Below, one piece after another: positions 1-10,800 of a stretch of 64,000 nt of DNA. The position numbers were made by a program, and so were the translations under genes. The stretch covers positions 248,001 through 312,000 of the forward strand of contig JAVTVY010017181.1 in the NCBI GenBank assembly GCA_036873755.1. Direction: 5' to 3'. The notes under the pieces are model-generated. The model worked only from the letters and a program-made list of their open reading frames with translations, was not told the DNA's origin and did not search any database. The DNA comes from Hanleya hanleyi (lineage: Eukaryota > Mollusca > Polyplacophora > Lepidopleurida > Hanleyidae). The first letter of the stretch is position 1. Each line of letters opens with the position of its first letter.

Positions 1-1090
1 CTAGAAAGAGTCTATTACTGACTGCGGAGATTCCGGCAAAGATGAGAATAAATGGTTTAATTTAGGGAACAACAATGATTCCAAAATAACCGCCCTTACC
101 ATGGGCGAGATATTTCTCTTTGACCATAATTTCATTAACATTTCTATGGACTTTAATTTATCTTTATAATTTTCCTCGACCATTTCTCCTAGATTTAACG
201 TGAACTCTAGACCTAGCAAACGGAAGAAGCTCTGTGGCCAATCAAGCTGCCATTTCAATTCGTATTTTTTATCGCTGTTCTTATAAACTTTATTTTTAGA
301 CCTGAAAACTTGACGAAAAATCGAGAATTTCCAAGCAGGACCATTGTATTTCTTATAAAAAAAAGATATTTCCACCAATTTTCGAATAGAATTCCCAAAA
401 ATATTTGTATAAAGTTCCAGTCAACCGAATCGAAGGCTTTCTCGAAGCCAATCAAAAGAATCATTCCCGGCATCTGATTTGTCTCGGTATGTTACATTAT
501 GTCATAACTTAATCTAGTTGCTTCTCCATTAAATCCCCCGGTCATAAAACCGATCTGATCTTCACTGATAATATCTGGCAAACAGTTTTTAATACGTTGT
601 GCAATATATAGCAGCAGACCCAATCTTATATGATACATTCAACAATGTTAAATAATCTCCATTTTTTTAATAAGTGTGTTGAGTTATTGAACCGTGTTTT
701 TATGTCACTGAAAGTTCGCCTGAGTTATAGTAATAATTTAACGAATTTATCAAATATTCCCCGATGTCTCTCCGCAAACATTTGTAAACTTCGGCAGTAT
801 AACGGACTCTTTTCATTTTTAAAGATTTTAAAGCCGCTAAAATATCTTCGGACTTCAGGTTTCCTTCTAACTTGTTTGCTTTTTGCTGCGATAATTTTGG
901 TACATTCATGCCTTCAAAAAGTTGTTCCGGATATATTGGGCTGATATCTTCTTGTTTCTTGAATCTTCTCGACCAGCATTTTCAACACATCAAAAACTAA
1001 TTGATCTGAAATGCTGAAGTCTGGTACGTCTTGTGTGTCTCGATTTTCTAACTTCTTTATAGTTTCTTTCACTATGATAACGTAATCTTT
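1..1090 (-). pseudogene. LINE ORF2 reverse transcriptase fragment (broken)
   Basis: Minus-strand reading gives an RT N-terminal segment at 909-700 (with LKSEDILAALKSLKMKR), a stretch with GEATRLSYDIM, palm motif A as GFEKAFDSVDW near 430-460, and a thumb-like segment at 378-1 with FRLLGLEFTLNLGEM and PKLNHLFSSLP. The pieces lie in different frames with in-frame stops, so no functional enzyme is encoded. The palm motif C region is not preserved between the motif A and thumb pieces, where a deletion is likely. The intact RT would copy LINE RNA at a nicked target. The order matches the copy at 60-61.6 kb. Confidence 0.85.
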
Positions 1091-1109
1091 ATCTCGAAGT
1101 AATGACTTA

Positions 1110-1400
1110 TTAAACTTTCATGTCCCTTTCTCGTTTTTGTAAATTCTGTAAATTGCAACACCAGGTTGACCATGTGATGATCAGATCTGTAACTGGGTAG
1201 AATATCTGTTTTACTAATTGTATGTATAGAATTTCTGAAGACAAAAGTCCAAATGTGCCCGTTTCATCGGGTTTGACTGTCGCCAGGTGTATCTCTGAAT
1301 GTCGAGGTGATGCTCTATCCAAAGGCCGACTAAATCCAAGTATTCAATCAGTTGATTGCTCCATTCTATTAAATTTTGAACAGCGGAGACAATATCTGAT
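1110..1400 (-). pseudogene. LINE AP-endonuclease, C-terminal half (broken)
   Basis: Minus-strand translation reads YLDLVGLWIEHHLDIQRYTW and then RQSNPMKRAHLDFCL, the usual C-terminal APE block of L1/Tx1-type LINEs. It is followed in another frame by PSYRSDHHMVNL, which carries the catalytic SDH triad end. A stop after FCLQKFYTYN and a frame change separate the two parts. The region abuts the 40-bp minisatellite at 1,401, and the two sides of the array join as one endonuclease reading. Confidence 0.8.
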
Positions 1401-3734
1401 TATCTGTGTTGGGTGCATACAATGGAGGTATTGTGAGAGCTATCTGTGTTGGGTGCATACAATGGAGGTATTGTGAGAGTTATCTGTGTTGGGTGCATAC
1501 AATGGAGGTATTGTGAGAGTTATCTGTGTTGGGTGCATACAATGGAGGTATTGTGAGAGTTATCTGTGTTGGGTGCATACAATGGAGGTATTGTGAGAGT
1601 TATCTGTGTTGGGTGCATACAATGGAGGTATTGTGAGAGTTATCTGTGTTGGGTGCATACAATGGAGGTATTGTGAGAGTTATCTGTGTTGGGTGCATAC
1701 AATGGAGGTATTGTGAGAGTTATCTGTGTTGGGTGCATACAATGGAGGTATTGTGAGAGTTATCTGTGTTGGGTGCATACAATGGAGGTATTGTGAGAGT
1801 TATCTGTGTTGGGTGCATACAATGGAGGTATTGTGAGAGTTATCTGTGTTGGGTGCATACAATGGAGGTATTGTGAGAGTTATCTGTGTTGGGTGCATAC
1901 AATGGAGGTATTGTGAGAGTTATCTGTGTTGGGTGCATACAATGGAGGTATTGTGAGAGTTATCTGTGTTGGGTGCATACAATGGAGGTATTGTGAGAGT
2001 TATCTGTGTTGGGTGCATACAATGGAGGTATTGTGAGAGTTATCTGTGTTGGGTGCATACAATGGAGGTATTGTGAGAGTTATCTGTGTTGGGTGCATAC
2101 AATGGAGGTATTGTGAGAGTTATCTGTGTTGGGTGCATACAATGGAGGTATTGTGAGAGTTATCTGTGTTGGGTGCATACAATGGAGGTATTGTGAGAGT
2201 TATCTGTGTTGGGTGCATACAATGGAGGTATTGTGAGAGTTATCTGTGTTGGGTGCATACAATGGAGGTATTGTGAGAGTTATCTGTGTTGGGTGCATAC
2301 AATGGAGGTATTGTGAGAGTTATCTGTGTTGGGTGCATACAATGGAGGTATTGTGAGAGTTATCTGTGTTGGTATTGTGAGAGTTATCTGTGTTGGGTGC
2401 ATACAATGGAGGTATTATCTGTGTTGGGTGCATACAATGGAGGTATTGTGAGAGTTATCTGTGTTGGGTGCATAATGGAGGTATTGTGAGAGTTATCTGT
2501 GTTGGGTGCATACAATGGAGGTATTGTGAGAGTTATCTGTGTTGGGTGCGTACAATGGAGGTATTGTGAGAGTTATCTGTGTTGGATGCATACAATGGAG
2601 GTATTGTGAGAGTTATCTGTGTTGGGTGCATACAATGGAGGTATTGTGAGAGTTATCTGTGTTGGGTGCATACAATGGAGGTATTGTGAGAGTTATCTGT
2701 GTTGGGTGCATACAATGGAGGTATTGTGAGAGTTATCTGTGTTGGGTGCATACAATGGAGGTATTGTGAGAGTTATCTGTGTTGGGTGCATACAATGGAG
2801 GTATTGTGAGAGTTATCTGTGTTGGGTGCATACAATGGAGGTATTGTGAGAGTTATCTGTGTTGGGTGCATACAATGGAGGTATTGTGAGAGTTATCTGT
2901 GTTGGGTGCATACAATGGAGGTATTGTGAGAGTTATCTGTGTTGGGTGCATACAATGGAGGTATTGTGAGAGTTATCTGTGTTGGGTGCATACAATGGAG
3001 GTATTGTGAGAGTTATCTGTGTTGGGTGCATACAATGGAGGTATTGTGAGAGTTATCTGTGTTGGGTGCATACAATGCAGGTATTGTGAGAGTTATCTGT
3101 GTTGGGTGCATACAATGGAGGTATTGTGAGAGTTATCTGTGTTGGGTGCATACAATGGAGGTATTGTGAGAGTTATCTGAGTTGGGTGCATACAATGGAG
3201 GTATTGTGAGAGTTATCTGTGTTGGGTGCATACAATGGAGGTATTGTGAGAGTTATCTGTGTTGGGTGCATACAATGGAGGTATTGTGAGAGTTATCTGT
3301 GTTGGGTGCGTACAATGGAGGTATTGTGAGAGTTATCTGTGTTGGGTGCATACAATGGAGGTATTGTGAGAGTTATCTGTGTTGGGTGCATACAATGGAG
3401 GTATTGTGAGAGTTATCTGTGTTGGGTGCATACAATGGAGGTATTGTGAGAGTTATCTGTGTTGGGTGCATACAATGGAGGTATTGTGAGAGTTATCTGT
3501 GTTGGGTGCATACAATGGAGGTATTGTGAGAGTTATCTGTGTTGGGTGCATACAATGGAGGTATTGTGAGAGTTATCTGTGTTGGGTGCACACAATGGAG
3601 GTATTGTGAGAGTTATCTGTGTTGGGTGCACACAATGGAGGTATTGTGAGAGTTATCTGTGTTGGGTGCATACAATGGAGGTATTGTGAGAGTTATCTGT
3701 GTTGGGTGCATACAATGGAGGTATTGTGAGAGTT
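1401..3734. repeat. 40-bp minisatellite, about 59 units, grown inside the LINE endonuclease
   Basis: Head-to-tail units of 40 bp, starting tatctgtgttgggtgcatac and ending in ttgtgagagt. Most units are identical. Three consecutive short units (24, 31 and 38 bp) lie at about 2,361-2,480, and single-base variants occur near 2,550, 2,585, 3,077, 3,180, 3,310, 3,591 and 3,631. On the minus strand one unit reads TIPPLYAPNTDN, the conserved endonuclease block that would be expected between the flanking LINE segments. The array therefore appears to be an in-place expansion of LINE coding DNA. Forty is not divisible by three, so the open frames across it are not genes. Confidence 0.97.
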
Positions 3735-3735
3735 A

Positions 3736-3930
3736 AATCAGCAAGATAATTTCCTTCTTTGTTCTTAAAATTTCAAATTCGAACTTATTATTCAAAAGAA
3801 TGGCGACTCCTCTAGCGTTACTTGTTCTGACTTAATCTGTTTCTCCATACGCTTAGTATATCGGACGCCCTGAAGACAGTATATTGGCAATTGTTTGGCT
3901 GCCAAATGCTGAAAACATGTATTCGCTTTT
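3736..3930 (-). pseudogene. LINE AP-endonuclease, N-terminal part (broken)
   Basis: Minus strand: HLAAKQLPIYCLQGVRYTKR at about 3,855-3,910, then in another frame RTSNARGVAILLNNKFEFEI at about 3,770-3,830, then NKEGNYLADLTL running straight into the minisatellite. These are the first blocks of an APE domain. The catalytic glutamate expected after LQ is glycine (LQG), and frameshifts separate the blocks, so it is inactive. Confidence 0.75.
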
Positions 3931-3960
3931 GTCTGTTATGCAAGCCCTGAAAGTTGACTT

Positions 3961-4761
3961 GTGATAGTGTTATATTTTCAACTTCCATATCCACACCAAC
4001 CTGAAAGAGACAGCATTGGTTCGGTTTTCGTGAAAAAAGTACAATGAATATACAGCTGTAAAGTGCAGAAGTACAGGATACGTACTAGTATTAATGTAGT
4101 TTAGTAAGCAGTAAGAAGTGAGCAGTATGTGTACTGATAACGTAAGAGTGTACATGAGAGAAACCAAAAGTGCATAAATAAGAAATGCCGTTAACAGCAT
4201 ACTGTTGTGCTGGTGGGTACGGTGGCTTGTTAGGGCCATGCATTGATGTAAGGCTATATACACGTAAAGTTGCCTTGCAGTCGAACATGTTAAAACCCAT
4301 TTTTATATACTAATTGGACACTGGAGACATACATATTTACAATATAATGGAGTAGTCAAAATGTAAAACAGCCTGTTATAATCCGACAATGATATATACT
4401 AAAGAACAAAACAAAACTTTAGATCACATGTCCGTTGAGGCTGTATTGCCTGACCAGTCCAGACTTGACAAATACATGGTTGGTTTTTACCGACAGTTGT
4501 CTGACATCTCCCTTTTCAGTCGAAGCATGCATGAAAGAAATAATTAATTGTTTCAATTCTACAGTTGATATATCAATAAAGGTATTATTAACAGTTTAAT
4601 TCAAATTTGAATTTCCGAATGAAGTACTGTTCCTATGTCTGTCGCCTGACCGTATCATTGGATTTCATTTTATAAAACGGAAACATATTGAATTTTGTTT
4701 CAAGCTCACTAGCACATTCGGCAATATGTTTGCTAACATTAAGATGCCTTAATGAAGGTAT
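3961..4761. other. No gene seen; flank of LINE and LTR element
   Basis: AT-rich sequence with only short shadow frames. It ends in GTAT at 4,758-4,761, the left target duplication of the LTR element. It may include the 5' untranslated part of the LINE. Confidence 0.6.
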
Positions 4762-5392
4762 TGTCATGGTATTATTATTAGACAGGATGCTTCTAGAATA
4801 TATGACGCAAGCTTCTTTACGTGGGTTAATCACTTTCGATCTTTATAGAAGATTATCTAGGCCAGATGATGTAATGCATATTCGAGAGGCTTCTTGATTT
4901 GGTAGAATGTACTGGAATGCCACGTAGAGTATAAATAGCCTAGCGTTCAGTGATCGAGGAGAGAATTCATACGGCTCTTCTGTGGGTGCATTATCCTGTC
5001 TTGCCTTTGTCTGAAATTACGGACTGCTGGATTTGTATATTCCTGTGAATTGACTCTTGGCGCTGTGTTATCTACGTGATTGAACTGTCGGAAACTGGAC
5101 AACAGGGAGTTGGACTATCAAAATACAGAACAGCGATTTGTGCGGCACGGACTGTATAGAGATAGCGATTTGTGCGGCACGGACTGTATAGGGATTTGCA
5201 CGTCAGTACGGACTGTGAAATATACACCGGCATAGCATTGAACAGTAAGGCTATATTTCTCATTTATTTGTTGTATTGACCTAACTTAATTTGTATATTA
5301 TTTTAGTATTGTAAATAAATATTTGATTGTTAATCCTTGACTTCACAAAAGTTTTCTGTTACGTTTTTTCTATTATCGTTTATGACGTAACA
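4762..5392 (+). repeat. 5' LTR (631 bp)
   Basis: Begins TGTCATGG and ends GTAACA. TATAAATAG at 4,930-4,938 is the likely TATA box and AATAAA at 5,314-5,319 the polyA signal. It contains two tandem copies of a 32-bp unit starting gcgatttgtgcggcacggac (about 5,132-5,195). It is about 96% identical to the 3' LTR. Confidence 0.95.
4930..4938 (+). promoter_or_regulatory. LTR TATA box
   Basis: TATAAATAG, conserved in the 3' LTR at 10,303-10,310, about 380 bp before the polyA signal. This fits a U3-R-U5 layout. Confidence 0.7.
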
Positions 5393-5397
5393 GAAAT

Positions 5398-5410
5398 TGG
5401 GGGCCATGCA
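5398..5410 (+). other. Candidate primer-binding site
   Basis: TGGGGGCCATGCA begins five bases after the 5' LTR end, where a tRNA primer site starting TGG is expected. The priming tRNA is not identified. Confidence 0.5.
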
Positions 5411-5511
5411 TTGTTTACATTACAGCTTGCCAGCTGATCTGTTTTTGCAACATAGTTTTAAATTGATACATTGTCTGAATTTGTGAAGTCAGGGACAAGT
5501 ATATTATCAGC

Positions 5512-6870
5512 ATGTCATTTGACCCAGCACAGTTTGCTTCAAAGCCTAGTCAGGAGGTATATAACGAACTACGCAAAGAGGATTTGTTCGCGCTGTGTAA
5601 ATTCCTACAAATTAAAGTTAAAACATATTTGAGAAAGCAAGAAATTAAGAAACTCATTATTAAACATTTTGTTAGCAAACAACTTTGGGATGAAAGTGAT
5701 TTTGATTTAACTGAGGAAACAGCTGATGATTTGGAAATAAAGAAATTAGAATGGCAAAATCAGCTGGAGTTAAAGAAATTAGAATTAGAAAAAGAGGAAA
5801 GAGAGAAAGAGAAAGAAAGACAGTTTCAGTTAGAATTGAAGTCCTCCTACACATGCACCTGTACAATCACAATCAAAATTTGATGCGGCTCGTCAAATAC
5901 GTCTCGTCCCACCATTTCAGGAAAAAGATGCAAATGCAAAATGCAAATATTTTCTGCATTTTGAGAAAATTGCTGAAAATTTAAACTGGCCAAAGGAAAA
6001 TAGGAGTTTACTTCTTCAAAGTGTTTTGATCGGAAAGGTAAGGGACATTTACACTCAATTAACGGTAGAGCAAGCACCAAATTATGATATAGGAAAGAAT
6101 TTAATTCTTAAAGGTTAAGAATTGGTTCCTGAAGCCTATAGGCAAAAGTTTCGTAGTTGTGAAAAAGAAACTCTCAGACTCATGCAGAATTTGCTCGTTC
6201 AAATGAACAGTTATTTGATAGGTGGTGTGCCTCGGTTAAAATTGACAACAACTTTGAAAACCTTAGACAGCTTATGCTGGTAGAGGAATTTAAAAGGTGT
6301 ATCCATGGTGATATTAGAACATGTCTTGATGAAAAGAATGCCAACACTTTAGACCAAGCAGCACGATTTGCTGATGAATACGCTCTGACATACAAATTAT
6401 CATTTGTCAATGCTGTAAAGCCAAGTTCATACCAGTCTAATCTCTCAGGTAACAAATCCAGTTCTTTCTCAGGGCCTAAAATTTTTAACCCCAGTTACAA
6501 AGGTCAAAGGTCAAACACAAAGTCTCAGTCGCCCACTTTTAACACTCAAAATAAGTCTTCCGTTTGTAGCTATTGTAAGAAGAAAGGCCATTTAATGGCT
6601 CATTGTTTTAAATGGAAAAGAAAACAACAAGATCAAGCCTTTCAAAAGCCCAGTGGTTTCCTCACTTCAAGATCTTTACCCAAGCAGGTTAGTGACGTTC
6701 ATAGTGTATATGACGTTAAGATGGCCAGAGACACTGTTCCTGTTAGTTCTATCAAGTATAAGGTTGACAGTTTTTCAAATCCTGCTATGGAGATTTTTGA
6801 AACATTTATCCACAATAGTTTTGTGTCACTTTCAAGTGATTTTTCTAATGCTACTCCTGTGAAGATTTTG
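5512..6870 (+). pseudogene. gag: gag of the Gmr1-like element (frameshifted)
   Basis: Starts at the ATG at 5,512 (MSFDPAQFASKPSQEV). A charged helical stretch of E, K and R follows at codons 75-110. The frame shifts near 5,850, continues with RLVPPFQEKDANAKCKYFLH, hits a stop near 6,116, and shifts again near 6,180 into NEQLFDRWC. The next segment, FRRCIHGDIRT-like (6,280-6,390), is the gag region from which vertebrate SCAN domains are thought to derive. A CCHC zinc knuckle, CSYCKKKGHLMAHC, lies at about 6,567-6,608 and would bind RNA during particle assembly. Three breaks make it non-functional. Confidence 0.88.
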
Positions 6871-7260
6871 CGAGACACGGGTGCGTCCCAGTCTCTTTTG
6901 TTGGCAGATATTTTGCCGTTTTCTGATTCTTCATCTGTCTTCCGACTTGATTTCTGGGCCTGTTACGGTGGGTATTAAAGGTAGTTTACCATTTGAGGGT
7001 GTTCAATTACTTCTTGGCAATGATCTTGCGGGAGATAAGGTCGGGGTTAACCCGATTGTAACTGACAAGCCTTGTTTGGATAAGATTCATGATCCAGTTG
7101 AAGACGAAATTCAAAGTTTGTATCCTGCTTGTGGAGTTGCTAGAGCCATGAGTAAATTGGCTGAGGAGTCTGAAAAGTCTCTTAAAGATGATGTCATCGA
7201 TGACGTTTGTTTGGCTGACACTTTCGTGTGTTTAAATGATGAGGCTGATAACCACATTTT
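6855..7260 (+). pseudogene. Aspartic protease region of pol (frameshifted)
   Basis: ILRDTGASQSLLLADILPF carries the DTGA catalytic motif at about 6,868-6,924, fused in frame behind gag. A frameshift near 6,945 moves the reading to SGPVTVGIKGSLPFEGVQLL and LLGNDLAG, the flap and C-terminal part of a retroviral-type protease. A spacer to integrase follows. The intact enzyme would cut the Gag-Pol polyprotein. Confidence 0.8.
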
Positions 7261-7269
7261 GATAGCAGA

Positions 7270-8600
7270 TTGGAATGTTCTAATGACAAAATTTCAAGGT
7301 CGCAGCTGGTTAATGAACAGCATAGTGACAAGGACATTTCCAAGTTGTTTGACAGGGCAGTAGATGAGTGTGATGTAACTCAAGAGCCTGTGTGTTACTT
7401 TTGTAAGATTGGTGTTCTTATGCGCAAATGGCGACCGCCAGATGTGTCACCTGATGATGAGTGGGCAGTTAAGTATCAGATTGTGGTACCAAAGTCATAT
7501 CGTTCAGATATCCTCAGACTAGCCCATGAGATGCCTCTTTCGGGTCATTTGGGTGTTGATCAAACCTATTACAAAGTTTAAATCGTTTCTGTTGGCCAAA
7601 TTTAAAGAAAGATGTTGCGGAACTTTGTAGGTCATGTCATACATGTCAAATGGTAGGAGAACCAAACCAAACCATACCAGGGGCCCCTCTGCAGCCAATC
7701 CCTGCATTTAAGGAAGCATTTAGAAGGGTGATTATAGATTGTGTTGGTCCATTGCCAAAAACAAAGTCAGGCAATCAATACATGTTAACAATCATGTGTG
7801 CTTCAACCAGGTTCCCTGACGCCATTCCTTTACGGAATATTAAGGCAAAAATTATTGTTAAGGCCTTAGTTAAGTTTTTCACATTTGTCGGCCTACACCA
7901 GTCTGTTCAGTCTGATCAGGGATCTAATTTCATGTCAGGAATTTTTCAACAAGTCATGCATGAATTGGGAATAAAGCAGTATAAATCATCTGCATACCAC
8001 CCAGAAAGCCAAGCCGCATTAGAAAGATTCCACCAGACATTAAATAACATGATTAGGACTTATCGTTTTGACACCGAGAAAGACTGGGATGAAGGCATAC
8101 ATTTGTTATTGTTTGCTGTTAGAGAGTCTGTTCAAGAGTCTTTAGGCTTCAGTCCATTTGAATTAGTCTTTAGTCTTTAGTTAGAGGACCACTTAAATTG
8201 CTGAAGGAAAAGTTCCTAGACAGTGATCTTGACTCATGTAGTCTCTTACAATATGTGTCGGATTTTCGCACCAGGTTGACTAAAGCACGTGATTTGGCCA
8301 TGTCAAATTTAATGTCAGCACAAAAAGGTATGAAAATAACCTATGATAAACATGCCCTTGGGCGAAGTTTCAAACCTGGTGAGAAGGTACTGGGTTTTCT
8401 GTCTATTCCTGGTAATCCACTTAAGGCTAGATACTATGGTCCTTATGTCATTGAAAAGAAATTAAGTGACCTTAATTATGTAATTCAGACAGGCGTAAAC
8501 AACAACAGTTATAAATGTCATGTAGATATGTTAAAGTTATACATAGACAGAGATAGCACTAACAGCACTGTACAGCCTGTAAGTGTAGTTAGTTCTGACC
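7270..8600 (+). pseudogene. Integrase of the Gmr1-like element (frameshifted)
   Basis: HHCC zinc domain: HEMPLSGH at about 7,530, then CRSCHTC at 7,630-7,650 after a frameshift near 7,578. Catalytic core: VIIDCVGPLP (first D), QSDQGSNFMSG (second D), HPESQAALERFHQTL (E), about 7,720-8,045. A stop near 8,180 is followed in another frame by the C-terminal domain with YYGPYVI, the GPY/F module, at about 8,430. Integrase lies upstream of RT here, which is diagnostic. The intact enzyme joins element cDNA to the host chromosome. At least two frame breaks inactivate it. Confidence 0.93.
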
Positions 8601-8639
8601 CTGAAAATAATGAAAGTCGTGATGAGCCCATGACAGCGA

Positions 8640-9527
8640 CGAAGTTACAGAACTCTGACATTCTACTTAATTTGGATTCCAAGTTGTGTCATCTTGAACC
8701 AGCGCGTCAGGAAGAACTTCGAACTCTGCTCAGTCAATATGAACACTTGTTTTCCGATATCCCCACTCGGACTGATACAATTTCACATGAAGTCAATGTC
8801 GGAGATTCTAATCCAATGAAGCAGCGCCCATATCGTTTGAATCCCATTAAACAAAACTACCTGAAAAAAGAGATTCAGTATTTATTGAACCAAGTAATAG
8901 TAACTGGAGTTCACCTTGTATCCTCGTTCCAAAGCCAGATGGCAATTACAGGATGTGTACTTACTACAGAAAGGTGAACACATTGACCAAAACAGACATA
9001 TTCCCTATTCCACGCATAGACGATTGCATTGATAAAGTGGGAAGTGCCAAGTTCGTGTCAAAGTTTGATCTTCTGAAAGGATTTTGGCAAGTTCCACTGA
9101 CAGATCGTGCGAAGGAGATATCAGCATTCGTCATTCCGGAGTGCCATTTGGAATGAAAAATTCTCCAGCCACGTTCCAGCGTCTCATCAACCGTGTTACT
9201 TCTGGTTTGGAAGGATGTGAGACTTAAATTGATGACGTCATTGTCTACAGCGATACATTGGAAGATCATCTACAGAGAATTCGCGCACTGTTCAATCGGC
9301 TGAGTGACGCCAAGCTGACAGTCAACCTTGGAAAAAGTGAATTTGGACATGCACGTGTGACATTCTTGGGTCATGTTGTAGGTCAGGGTCAGGTAAAACC
9401 CGTAGATGCTAAGGTTAGTGCTATCTCGCTATTTCCAAGATCAACATGTAAGAGACAACTGATGCGTTTCTTAGGTATGGCTGGTTACTACAGGAAATTT
9501 TGTCCAAATTTTTCAGATATTACTTAA
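8640..9527 (+). pseudogene. Reverse transcriptase of the Gmr1-like element (nonsense at YIDD)
   Basis: The RT begins with the connector around LRTLLSQYEHLFSDIPTRTD, then RPYRLNPIKQNYLKKEI. A frameshift near 8,895 leads to MCTYYRKVNTLTKTD and motif A as KFDLLKGFWQVPL at about 9,062-9,100. Another frameshift near 9,145 leads to the PFGMKNSPATFQRLIN block. The tyrosine codon of the YIDD active site is TAA at 9,225-9,227, with IDDVIVYS following in frame. FLGHVVGQGQVKP and FLGMAGYYRKFCPNFS (thumb/connection) follow, and a further stop falls at 9,525-9,527. Confidence 0.93.
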
Positions 9528-9529
9528 CC

Positions 9530-10019
9530 TTTAACTCCACTCTTAAGAAAGAGGGTAACTTTTGTTTGGACCGATGAATGTGAATCAGCATTTGAAAACC
9601 TGAAAGCCATACTCAAGAGCGCGCCAGTTCTTTCGGCACCAGATTTTGATTCACCTTTTAAACTGGCTGTAGATGCTAGTGATGTTGCTGCTGGTGCCGT
9701 TTTGTTACAAGAAGGTATAGATCACCCAATATGTTATTTTTCACGTAAATTTGTCAAACACCAGAGAAATTATTCTACAATTGAGAAAGAAAGTTTGGCA
9801 ATGATATTGGCTTTACAACATTTTGATGTTTATGTTACTTCTTCATCGTTACCAGTTACTGTATTCAGTGATCACAATCCACATGTTTTCATAAGTAAGA
9901 TGAAAAACAAAAATCAAAGATTGTTGGGATGGAGTTTGGCGTTACAAGAATACAATATTGAAATCAGACATATTAAGGGCAAGGACAATTTGATTGCTGA
10001 TTGTTTGTCTCGCATATAA
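9530..10019 (+). pseudogene. RNase H domain at the pol C-terminus
   Basis: Reading continues after the 9,527 stop: FKLAVDASDVAAGAVLLQ (first Asp), STIEKESLAMILALQHF (Glu), VFSDHNPHVFI (Asp), KGKDNLIADCLSRI then TAA at 10,017-10,019 (last Asp). All four catalytic acidic residues of gypsy RNase H are present and this segment is open. It sits at the very end of pol, just before the polypurine tract. It would remove RNA from RNA-DNA hybrids. Confidence 0.92.
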
Positions 10020-10123
10020 TGTACATATGTTTGTCAACATTTTTGCTGTTGTAATATATATTTTGTTTTGCGATAATGTTTTGAACTGTCAAGAAAGTTC
10101 CAAGTTTGAAACTTTCTTTTTTT

Positions 10124-10134
10124 AATAGGGGGAG
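10124..10134 (+). other. Polypurine tract
   Basis: AATAGGGGGAG directly abuts the 3' LTR, the expected plus-strand primer site. Confidence 0.85.
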
Positions 10135-10796
10135 TGCCATGATATTATTATTAGACAGAATGCTTCTAGAATATATGAAGCCAGCTTATTTACGTGGGTT
10201 AATCACTTTCGATCTTTCTAAAAGATTATCTACGCCAGATGATGTAATGCATAATCGAGAGGCTTCTTGATTTGGTAGAATGTACTGGAATGCCACGTAG
10301 AGTATAAATAGCCTAGCGTTCAGTGATCGAGGAGGGATTTCAAACGGCTTTTTTGTGGGTGCATTATACTGTCTCGCCTTTGTCTGAAATTACGGACTGC
10401 TGGATTGTATATTCCTGTGAATTGACTCTTGGCGCTGTGTTATCTACGTGATTGAACTGTCGGAAACTGGGCAACAGGGTGTTGGACTATCAAAATACAG
10501 AACTGCGATTTGTGCGGCACGGACTGTATAGAGATAGCGATTTGTGCGGCACGGACTGTATAGAGATAGCGATTTGTGCGGCACGGACTGTATAGAGATT
10601 TGCACGTCAGTACGGACTGTGAAATATACACCGGTATAGCATTGAACAGTAAGACTATATTTCTCATTTATTTGTTGTATTGACCTAACTTAATTTGTAT
10701 ATGATTTTAGTATTGTAAATAAATATTTGATTGTTAATCCTTGACTTCACAAAAGTTTTCTGTTACGTTTTTTCTATTATCGTTTATGATGTAACA
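10135..10796 (+). repeat. 3' LTR (662 bp)
   Basis: Begins TGCCATGA and ends GTAACA. It has three rather than two copies of the 32-bp internal unit (about 10,503-10,600). TATA box at 10,303-10,310 and AATAAA at 10,718-10,723. It is followed by GTAT, the right target duplication. Confidence 0.95.
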
Positions 10797-10800
10797 GTAT

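Larger units (their letters stand above)
1..3960 (-). mobile_element. L1/Tx1-like non-LTR retrotransposon (LINE), degenerate, 3' end beyond window
   Basis: Read on the minus strand this is an APE-type LINE: an endonuclease half at about 3,930-3,736 and 1,400-1,110, then reverse transcriptase from about 1,090 to 1. A second copy of the same family lies at about 59.7-61.6 kb on the plus strand and aligns with it through the RT fingers, palm and thumb. Many stops and frameshifts break it. A 2.3-kb minisatellite sits inside the endonuclease. The clade call rests on the overall look of the RT and thumb segments and is an inference. The 5' limit near 3,960 is where recognisable endonuclease coding ends. 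Confidence 0.85.
4762..10796 (+). mobile_element. Gmr1-like Ty3/gypsy LTR retrotransposon, full length, decayed
   Basis: Two LTRs (4,762-5,392 and 10,135-10,796) bound a 4.7-kb interior and start TG and end CA. GTAT is duplicated at 4,758-4,761 and 10,797-10,800. The interior runs gag, protease, integrase, reverse transcriptase, RNase H. Integrase before RT is the Ty1/copia-like order that among gypsy elements defines the Gmr1 clade, described from deuterostomes. I counted about 25 substitutions between the LTRs (about 4%), one 1-bp indel, and a difference of one 32-bp internal repeat. Roughly ten stops and frameshifts break the interior, so it is a dead copy of moderate age. Confidence 0.95.

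Noticed and set aside
1222..2489. Open frames through the 40-bp array (repeated QWRYCESYLCW)
   Set aside because: Unit length is not a multiple of three and the array lies inside a decayed LINE. The frames are by-products.
1401..3734. Array considered as CRISPR
   Set aside because: Units are contiguous with no spacers, and this is animal DNA.
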